Shown: positions 58,744 to 64,000 of the stretch, one piece after another
Position numbering within the stretch: position 1 is the stretch's first letter
Layout of the letters: each line of letters starts with the position of its first letter
From: Streptosporangium roseum DSM 43021
Lineage (GTDB): Bacteria; Actinomycetota; Actinomycetes; Streptosporangiales; Streptosporangiaceae
Assembly (NCBI RefSeq): GCF_000024865.1
Contig: NC_013595.1
Span: 9,052,001 to 9,116,000, forward strand
DNA length: 64,000 nt
Direction: 5' to 3'
The notes under the pieces: model-generated
The model's input: the letters and a program-made list of their open reading frames with translations, nothing else
What the model was told of the DNA's origin: nothing
The model's database searches: none
Position numbers and translations under genes: made by a program

Positions 58744-59391
58744 TTAGCCGATGCCGGGGCCGACCCGCTCCAGCACCCGCAGCGAGCCCTCCTGCCTGAC
58801 CTCCTTGAACGCGCCGGAGGCGAGGACCCGCTGGTAGACGTGGTACGGAGCCTGCCCGCCGGTGGCGGGGTCGGGGTAGATGTCGTGGAAGACCAGCGCG
58901 CCACCCTGGATGACGTGCGGGGCCCATCCCTCGTAGTCCTTGGTCACCGGCTCCTCGGAGTGGCCTCCGTCGATGAAGAGCACCGCCAGCGGGGTTCGCC
59001 ACAGAGCGGCGACCCGCTCCGACCGGCCGACGATCGCGATGACCTCGTCCTCGAGCCCGGCGGAGGCGATCGTGGCGCGGAAGGTGGGCAGCGAGTCCAT
59101 CTTGCCGAAGCGGGGGTCCACCAGCGTGGGGTCGTGGTGCGCCCAGCCCGGCTGGATCTCCTCCGAGCCCCGGTGGTGATCCACGGTGAGGACGACGGAA
59201 CCGGCCTGCCTGGCCGCCGCGCCGAGGTAGACGGCGGACTTGCCGCAGTAGGTGCCGATCTCGCAGATCGGCCCGCGCGGGCCGTACTCGACGGCGGTCT
59301 CGAACAGGGCGAGACCTTCGGCGTGAGGCATGAAACCCTTGGCTCGCCGGGCCGCGTACAGCAGGTCGGCAGGCATGCTCGCGTTGCTCAT
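58744..59391 (-). CDS. Class I SAM-dependent methyltransferase (Methyltransf_24 type)
   Basis: This is a 215-residue protein with motif I ICEIGTYCGKSAVYLGAAA, motif II VVLTVDHHRGSEEIQ and the motif AVLFIDGGHSEEPVTKDYEGWAPHV of the CmcI/O-methyltransferase group. ATG 59391 is close to the divergent PPOX gene, and the KstR-like box at 59446 lies between. It may belong to the same regulon. The substrate is unknown. Part of its downstream sequence abuts the insertion sequence. Confidence 0.82.
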   Translation of the reverse strand: MSNASMPADLLYAARRAKGFMPHAEGLALFETAVEYGPRGPICEIGTYCGKSAVYLGAAARQAGSVVLTVDHHRGSEEIQPGWAHHDPTLVDPRFGKMDSLPTFRATIASAGLEDEVIAIVGRSERVAALWRTPLAVLFIDGGHSEEPVTKDYEGWAPHVIQGGALVFHDIYPDPATGGQAPYHVYQRVLASGAFKEVRQEGSLRVLERVGPGIG

Positions 59392-59445
59392 CCGAGCAGA
59401 CTATCCAGACCGAACAACATTCCGAACGGCCCTTGCCGGGCCTTA

Positions 59446-59459
59446 TGGAACGTGTTCTA
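59446..59459. promoter_or_regulatory. KstR-like operator upstream of PPOX/ferredoxin/dehydrogenase operon
   Basis: TGGAACGTGTTCTA fits TNNAACNNGTTNNA, as at 14989-15002. It ends 9 bp before the GTG of the next gene, so that transcript is probably leaderless and fully blocked by a bound repressor. The divergent methyltransferase starts 54 bp away. Confidence 0.6.
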
Positions 59460-59468
59460 CTTTGCACC

Positions 59469-59933
59469 GTGAACCAGCGCGCTCGCATCGTGATGACCGA
59501 GGACGAGATCACCGCCTTCATCGGTGAGTCGCGGAAACTTCAGCTCGGCACGATCAACCCCGACGGGACACCGCACATGGTGACCATGTTCTACGGGCTG
59601 ACCGAGGGCAGGATCTCCTTCTGGACCTACGGGAAGGCCCAGAAGACGCTCAACATCCAGCGGGACGCCCGGGTGAGCTGCCTGATCGAGGCCGGGGAGG
59701 AGTACTCCGACCTGCGCGGCGTCCTGCTGTACGGCACCGCCCGGCGGATCGACGACTCCGAGGGCATCCTTGAGATCGGCATGAACGTCGCCCGGCGGAT
59801 GGCGGGAATGCCTGACGCCGAGGAGCTTCTCACGGAGTATGTCGCCTATACCGGCCACAAGAGGGTCGCCTTCGTGGTGGAGCCCACTCGAGTGATCTCA
59901 TGGGATCACCGTAAGCTCGCCACCCCGGTCTAG
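59469..59933 (+). CDS. Pyridoxamine 5'-phosphate oxidase-fold (PPOX) protein
   Basis: This is a 154-residue split-barrel flavin- or F420-binding protein. It has the sequence ITAFIGESRKLQLGTINPDGTPHMVTMFYGLTEGRISFWTYGKAQKTLNIQRDARVSCLIE, in which GTINPDGTPHMVTM is the typical binding strand pair. PPOX-class proteins of this size use FMN or F420 in redox reactions. GTG 59469 is taken as start (leaderless); ATG 59493 is an alternative. It precedes the ferredoxin by 9 bp and the dehydrogenase operon, suggesting a small redox unit. Confidence 0.82.
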   Translation: MNQRARIVMTEDEITAFIGESRKLQLGTINPDGTPHMVTMFYGLTEGRISFWTYGKAQKTLNIQRDARVSCLIEAGEEYSDLRGVLLYGTARRIDDSEGILEIGMNVARRMAGMPDAEELLTEYVAYTGHKRVAFVVEPTRVISWDHRKLATPV

Positions 59934-59942
59934 GAGGCTGAC

Positions 59943-60137
59943 ATGAAGATCAAAGTCGACTATCTGGTATGCGAGGCCAACGCGGTCTGCACGGGACTCG
60001 CCCCGGAGGTCTTCGAGCTCGACGACGACGACCAGCTGCACCTGCTGCTGCCTGAGCCGCCGCCGGAGATGATGGACCGCGTCCGGCACGCCGTGCGGTC
60101 CTGTCCCAAAGCCGCCCTCTCCCTTGAGGAGAACTAG
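59943..60137 (+). CDS. 3Fe-4S ferredoxin
   Basis: This is a 64-residue ferredoxin with three cysteines (VCEANAVC and SCPKAAL) in the spacing of actinobacterial P450-partner 3Fe-4S ferredoxins. The position of a fourth Cys is filled by another residue. It is highly acidic (DDDDQ). It probably passes electrons to a P450, perhaps the one at 15127 under the same type of box. Good GGAGG before the ATG. Confidence 0.9.
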   Translation: MKIKVDYLVCEANAVCTGLAPEVFELDDDDQLHLLLPEPPPEMMDRVRHAVRSCPKAALSLEEN

Positions 60138-60148
60138 GAGGACCCCCC

Positions 60149-61234
60149 ATGCGTGGTGCGCTTCTGCATGCCGTCGGCGACGACAAGCTCGACATCCGCG
60201 ACGACTTCACCCTCGCCCCGACAGGCCCGGCGGACGTCCGCGTCAAGATCAAAGCGACCGGCGTCTGCCATTCCGACCTGTCGGTGATCAGCGGGCTGCT
60301 GCCCATGCCGCTCCCGGTCATCCCCGGCCACGAGGGGGCGGGCGAGGTCGTCGAGGTCGGCGACCACGTGACCACGGTCCAGCCCGGCGACCACGTCATC
60401 GTCAACTGGACCCCGGCCTGCGGCACCTGCGCGAACTGCCTGGTGAACCAGCCGTTCCTGTGCATGACCTACGTCATGGACAGCTTCGTCAACGCCCGTT
60501 TCCGCTACGGGGGCGACACCCCGGCGTTCGGCATGGCCGGATGCGGCACCTGGTCCGAGGAGATCGTCGTGCCCTGGCAGGGTGCGATCAAGGTCGATCC
60601 CGAGGTGCCCTACGAGGCGGCGGCGCTGATCGGCTGCGGCATCACCACCGGGGTCGGCGCGGCGCTCAACACCGCCCGGGTGAAGGCCGGCTCGACCGTG
60701 GCCGTGGTCGGCAGCGGCGGCATCGGCCTGTCGGTGATCCAGGGCGCCCGGATCTCCGGAGCGACCACGATCCTGGCGATCGACCCGCTGGAGTCCAAGC
60801 ACGAGCTGGCCAAGAAGGTCGGAGCCACCCACGCCATCACCCCCGACCAGCTCATGGACGCGGTCGGATCGCTGACCGGCGGCAGGGGATTCGACTACGG
60901 CTTCGAGGCCGTCGGCAAGTCCGCCGCCATCATGACCGCCTGGCAGGCCACCCGCCGAGGCGGCGACGTGATCGTGGTGGGTGCGGGCGCGATGGACGAC
61001 ATCGTCCCGCTGAGCGCCTTCAACCTGCTGTTCGAGGGGAAGAACATCCTCAGCTCGCTGTACGGCGGGTCGGACGTCCGCCGGGACTTCCCGTTCTTCG
61101 CCGAGCTGTACAAGGCGGGCAAGCTCGACCTGGAGAGCATGATCAGCGCCCGCATCAAGCTCTCCGACCTCAACGAGGCCGTGGCCGCGCTGAGGGGCGG
61201 CGAGGTCCTGCGCCAGATCGTCGTCCTGGACTGA
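60149..61234 (+). CDS. Zinc-dependent alcohol dehydrogenase (NAD type)
   Basis: This is a 361-residue medium-chain dehydrogenase. Catalytic zinc ligands are in ATGVCHSDL and GHEGAGEV, structural zinc cysteines in CGTCANCLVNQPFLC, and the Rossmann motif is VAVVGSGGIGLSVIQ. It resembles class III / NDMA-type dehydrogenases seen near P450 and steroid genes. AGGAGGACC lies before the ATG. It is the last gene of the KstR-like operon and may oxidise an alcohol produced by a P450. Confidence 0.88.
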   Translation: MRGALLHAVGDDKLDIRDDFTLAPTGPADVRVKIKATGVCHSDLSVISGLLPMPLPVIPGHEGAGEVVEVGDHVTTVQPGDHVIVNWTPACGTCANCLVNQPFLCMTYVMDSFVNARFRYGGDTPAFGMAGCGTWSEEIVVPWQGAIKVDPEVPYEAAALIGCGITTGVGAALNTARVKAGSTVAVVGSGGIGLSVIQGARISGATTILAIDPLESKHELAKKVGATHAITPDQLMDAVGSLTGGRGFDYGFEAVGKSAAIMTAWQATRRGGDVIVVGAGAMDDIVPLSAFNLLFEGKNILSSLYGGSDVRRDFPFFAELYKAGKLDLESMISARIKLSDLNEAVAALRGGEVLRQIVVLD

Positions 61235-61242
61235 CCCGTTCC

Positions 61243-61288
61243 GGTACGGCCCGCCTCGCCGGCGCGATCGGCGGGTGCGGGCCGTACC
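61243..61288. terminator. Bidirectional hairpin between convergent operons
   Basis: The 12-bp arms GGTACGGCCCGC (61243-61254) and GCGGGCCGTACC (61277-61288) are exact inverted copies, with a CGCCG/CGGCG inner stem. They fill the gap between the stops at 61234 and 61293. Confidence 0.8.
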
Positions 61289-61292
61289 TCCT

Positions 61293-62300
61293 TCACTCCG
61301 AGGAGAAGGCGGAGTCGAAGGCGGTGGCCGGCGGGGTGATCGCGTTGAGCCCGCGGATCACCCCGAGCGCCTCCGGCGCCCCGGCCAGCCGATCCATCCC
61401 CGCGTCCTCCCACTCGATCGAGATCGGCCCTGTGTACCCGATGGCGTTCAGCGCCCGGAAACACTCCTCCCACGGCACATCCCCGCGTCCGGTGGAGACG
61501 AAGTCCCAGCCCCGCCGCGGGTCGGCCCACGGCAGATGCGAGGCCAACCGGCCACGCCGGCCGTCACCGGTACGGACCTTGGCGTCCTTGCAGTCGACGT
61601 GGTAGATCCGCTCGGCGAAGTCCAGGATGAACCCCACCGGGTCGATCTGCTGCCACACCATGTGCGAGGGGTCCCAGTTCAGCCCGAACGCCGGCCGGTG
61701 CCCGATCGCCTCCAGGGTCCGCACCGTGGTGTGGTAGTCGTAGGCGATCTCGCTGGGATGCACCTCGTGCGCGAAACGCACCCCGACCTCGTCGAAGACG
61801 TCCAGGATGGGGTTCCACCGGTCGGCGAAGTCGGCGTAGCCGTCCTCGATCATCGCCGCCGGCACCGGCGGGAACATCGCCACGGTGTGCCAGATGGCCG
61901 AGCCGGTGAACCCGACCACCGTGTCCACCCCCAGCCTGGCCGCGGCCCGCGCGGTGTCCTTGATCTCCTCGGCGGCGCGGCGGCGCACCTGCTCGGCGTC
62001 GCCCTCGCCCCAGATGCGGGCCGGCAGGATGGCCTTGTGCCGGGCGTCGATGGGGTGGTCGCACACGGCCTGGCCGACCAGGTGGTTGGAGACCGCCCAC
62101 ACCTTGAGGCCGTGCTCGGCCAGCACCGCTTGTTTGCGTTCGACGTAGGAGTCGTCGGCCAGGGCCTTGTCGACCTCGAAGTGATCGCCCCAGCAGGCGA
62201 TCTCCAGGCCGTCGTAGCCCCACCCGGCGGCCAGCCGGCACACCTCCTCGAACGGCAGGTCGGCCCACTGGCCGGTGAACAGCGTGATGGGTCGGGTCAC
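61293..62300 (-). CDS. Sugar phosphate isomerase/epimerase family (TIM barrel)
   Basis: This is a 335-residue xylose-isomerase-like barrel. Metal-binding residues fit GLEIACWGDHFE, FAHEVHPSEIAY, GLNWDPSHMVWQ, HVDCKDAKV and SIEWEDAGMD. Members isomerise sugars or inosose-like compounds. Its ATG overlaps the stop of the preceding dehydrogenase (ATGA). With that dehydrogenase and the sugar-binding protein it forms a third sugar utilisation operon in the window. Confidence 0.85.
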   Translation of the reverse strand: MTRPITLFTGQWADLPFEEVCRLAAGWGYDGLEIACWGDHFEVDKALADDSYVERKQAVLAEHGLKVWAVSNHLVGQAVCDHPIDARHKAILPARIWGEGDAEQVRRRAAEEIKDTARAAARLGVDTVVGFTGSAIWHTVAMFPPVPAAMIEDGYADFADRWNPILDVFDEVGVRFAHEVHPSEIAYDYHTTVRTLEAIGHRPAFGLNWDPSHMVWQQIDPVGFILDFAERIYHVDCKDAKVRTGDGRRGRLASHLPWADPRRGWDFVSTGRGDVPWEECFRALNAIGYTGPISIEWEDAGMDRLAGAPEALGVIRGLNAITPPATAFDSAFSSE

Positions 62301-63526
62301 GATTCCTCCACAGGGGTGAAACGGCTTCCGTCGGCCGCGCTCGCCTCGACCGCGGCCAGCACCCGCTGCACCCGCAGCCCGTCGTCGAAGGACGGTACCG
62401 GAGCGACACCGGCGGCGACCGCCTCGACGAAGTCCTTGATCTCATGGGTGAAGGTGTGCTCGTAGCCGAGCCCGTGACCGGGCGGCCACCACGCCGCCGC
62501 GTAAGGATGCTCGGCCTCGGTGACGATGACCCGGCGGAACCCGGCATCGGCCGCGGGCAGGGTGTGATCGTGAAACCACAGCTCGTTCATCGCCTCGAAG
62601 TCGAAGGCCAGGCTCCCCCGGGAGCCGTTGACCTCGATCCGCAGCGCGTTCTTCCGGCCGGTGGCGAACCGGGTCGCCTCGAACGAGCCCAGCGCGCCAC
62701 CGCTGAAACGGCCGATGAACAGCGCCGCGTCATCGACGTCCACCGTCCCGGTGGCCACCGCGCCGCCTGCCGGGCCGTCTGCCGCGCCGCCGGCCGGGGC
62801 GGTGGCGCCGGTGGCGCTCAGCCCGGCCGAGACCCCGGCCAGCGGACGCTCCGTGACGAAGGTCTCCGTCAGCGCCGACACCCCCGCCAGCAGCTCGCCG
62901 GTGATGAACTGGGCGGTGTCGACGGCGTGCGCGCCGATGTCGCCCAGCGCGCCGGAACCGGCCCGCTCCCGCTGCAGCCGCCACACCAGCGGGAAGGCCG
63001 GATCGGCGATCCAGTCCTGCAGATACTGGGCGCGCACGTGGTGCAGCCGCCCCAGCCGGCCCTCGGCGACCCACCGGCGGGCCAGCGCGATCGCCGGCAC
63101 CCGCCGGTAGTTGAAGGCGACCATGGCATGCACCCCGCGCCCGGCCGCGGCGCGGGCGGCCGCGGCCATCGCCTCGGCCTCGGCCACGCTGTTGGCCAGC
63201 GGCTTCTCGCAGATGACGTGCTTGCCCGCCTCCAGCGCGGCGATCGCGATCTCGGCGTGGCTGTCGCCGGGGGTGCAGATGTCGACCACCTGCACGTCGT
63301 CCCGGGCGATCAGGTCACGCCAGTCGGTCTCGGCCGCCGCCCAGCCCAGGTCCCGGGCCGCGGCGGTGGTGGCCTCCTTCGAGCGGCCGCCCAGCGCCGC
63401 CATCACCGGCCGGACCGGCAGGTCGAAGAACGCGCCGACGCTGCGCCAGGCCTGTGAGTGCACCCGTCCCATGAACGCGTAGCCGACCATGCCGATCCCC
63501 AGCGTCGGCCTGTCGTCAGCGGCCAT
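62297..63526 (-). CDS. Gfo/Idh/MocA-family oxidoreductase
   Basis: This is a 409-residue NAD(P) dehydrogenase. The N-terminal Rossmann motif is GMVGYAFMGRVHSQAW, and the conserved EKP is in GKHVICEKPLANSVAEAEAM. The C-terminal half contains RLQRERAGSGALGDIGAHAVDTAQF. A Gly/Ala-rich insertion (ATGATAPAGGAADGPAGG) is found about residue 250. ATG 63526 overlaps the binding-protein stop (TGATG). Substrate probably an inositol or sugar; the adjacent isomerase could use its product. Confidence 0.88.
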   Translation of the reverse strand: MAADDRPTLGIGMVGYAFMGRVHSQAWRSVGAFFDLPVRPVMAALGGRSKEATTAAARDLGWAAAETDWRDLIARDDVQVVDICTPGDSHAEIAIAALEAGKHVICEKPLANSVAEAEAMAAAARAAAGRGVHAMVAFNYRRVPAIALARRWVAEGRLGRLHHVRAQYLQDWIADPAFPLVWRLQRERAGSGALGDIGAHAVDTAQFITGELLAGVSALTETFVTERPLAGVSAGLSATGATAPAGGAADGPAGGAVATGTVDVDDAALFIGRFSGGALGSFEATRFATGRKNALRIEVNGSRGSLAFDFEAMNELWFHDHTLPAADAGFRRVIVTEAEHPYAAAWWPPGHGLGYEHTFTHEIKDFVEAVAAGVAPVPSFDDGLRVQRVLAAVEASAADGSRFTPVEES

Positions 63527-64000
63527 CAGGACTCGAATCCCAGCGGCAGGTACTTCGCCACGTTGTCCTTGGTGATGGTCTCGGAGGCCAGCGTGATCGA
63601 CTGCGGCACCTGGTTCTCCAGCAGATCGCTCATCCCCTTGCCCTGCGCGATCAACCGGGCCAGCTTCACCGCCGAGGCGGCCATCGTCGGGCTGTAGGTC
63701 ACGGTGGCCTTCAACACCCCGCTGTCGGCCTGGATCTCCCGCATCGCGTTGGCCGATCCGGCCCCACCCACCATGAAGAACTCGCTGCGACCGGCCTCCT
63801 TGACCGCCGCCAGCACCCCGATGCCCTGGTCGTCGTCGTGGTTCCAGATCGCGTCGATCTTCTTGTGCGCCTGCAGCAGGTTGCTGGTCACCTTCGTGCC
63901 CGACTCCACCGTGAACTGCGCGTCCTGCTTGGCCGTCACCTTGAACCCGTACGTCTTCAGCGCGTCCTCGAAGCCCTTGCTGCGATCCTGGGTCAGCGGC
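63526..64000 (-). CDS. Partial sugar-binding protein of ABC transporter
   Basis: This is the C-terminal 157 residues of a periplasmic-binding-protein-like fold 1 protein, open at the window end. It reads PLTQDRSKGFEDALKTYGF at the edge, then KIDAIWNHDDDQGIGVLAAVKEAGR and a typical end NVAKYLPLGFES. It is similar in type to ribose- and rhamnose-binding lipoproteins. It would deliver the substrate of the dehydrogenase/isomerase operon; the permease and ATPase genes probably lie beyond the window. Confidence 0.85.
   Translation of the reverse strand, partial: PLTQDRSKGFEDALKTYGFKVTAKQDAQFTVESGTKVTSNLLQAHKKIDAIWNHDDDQGIGVLAAVKEAGRSEFFMVGGAGSANAMREIQADSGVLKATVTYSPTMAASAVKLARLIAQGKGMSDLLENQVPQSITLASETITKDNVAKYLPLGFES

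Noticed and set aside
1..64000. tRNA or rRNA genes
   Set aside because: No rRNA-like stretch and no convincing tRNA cloverleaf was noticed on reading. This was by eye only; a covariance search would settle it.

Overview
The window is high-GC (low 70s % by eye) with GTG/TTG starts, strong Shine-Dalgarno sequences, dense stop-start overlaps and actinobacterial gene families throughout. The mix of enediyne-type genes, macrolide glycosyltransferase, F420/PPOX-type proteins, many sugar ABC systems and GH78/GH95 enzymes suggests a soil filamentous actinomycete, plausibly of the Streptosporangiales. That placement is inference. No rRNA, tRNA or CRISPR was seen.

1-3.8 kb holds small regulator/effector pairs: a cupin gene divergent from a MarR gene across a clear inverted repeat, then a TetR gene divergent from an MFS exporter coupled to a SnoaL-like gene. 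3.8-14.9 kb is an L-fucose utilisation locus. A secreted GH95 alpha-L-fucosidase with a C-terminal LamG domain faces a tightly overlapping operon: hydrolase, fuconate dehydratase-type enolase, SDR, RbsABC-type importer and aldo/keto reductase. Together these would give the non-phosphorylating route from L-fucose to pyruvate and lactate. No lactonase or dedicated regulator is visible.

15-19.2 kb holds a P450 under a KstR-like box and a convergent polyprenyl synthase. They are separated by a small island with a PIN/HTH toxin-antitoxin-like pair and a truncated gene, bracketed by a 198-bp identical direct repeat that regenerates the 3' end of both flanking genes. 19.2-26.8 kb holds a GNAT protein, a Ser/Thr kinase with almost identical WD40 repeats, a macrolide-type glycosyltransferase, an L,D-transpeptidase, a small unknown protein and GDP-mannose 4,6-dehydratase. 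27-30.2 kb is a three-gene unit (GT4 glycosyltransferase, methyltransferase, alpha/alpha-barrel protein).

30.2-45.4 kb is a rhamnoside-type locus. One operon has GH78, a lipoprotein binding protein, two permeases and a GH106-like enzyme. Facing it are an FGGY kinase, a histidine phosphatase and a DeoR regulator, then a 2-hydroxyacid dehydrogenase and a second FGGY kinase. The usual rhamnose isomerase and aldolase are absent. 45.5-47.8 kb is a DUF998 / histidine kinase / response regulator operon preceded by a perfect 24-bp palindrome.

48-57.3 kb is the most unusual region. It is an enediyne-type cassette (UnbL/DUF1702, UnbV, UnbU, PKSE-like) in which the 1501-aa synthase is one uninterrupted frame but lacks the AT core and ACP, and lacks key KS, KR and PPTase residues. 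Only the DH residues look intact. The thioesterase partner is absent, and an IS110-family element with a possible bridge-RNA region lies directly downstream. 58.7-61.2 kb has a methyltransferase divergent from a PPOX / 3Fe-4S ferredoxin / zinc alcohol dehydrogenase operon behind a second KstR-like box. 61.3-64 kb has a TIM-barrel isomerase, a Gfo/Idh/MocA dehydrogenase and the C-terminal part of a sugar-binding protein cut by the window end.
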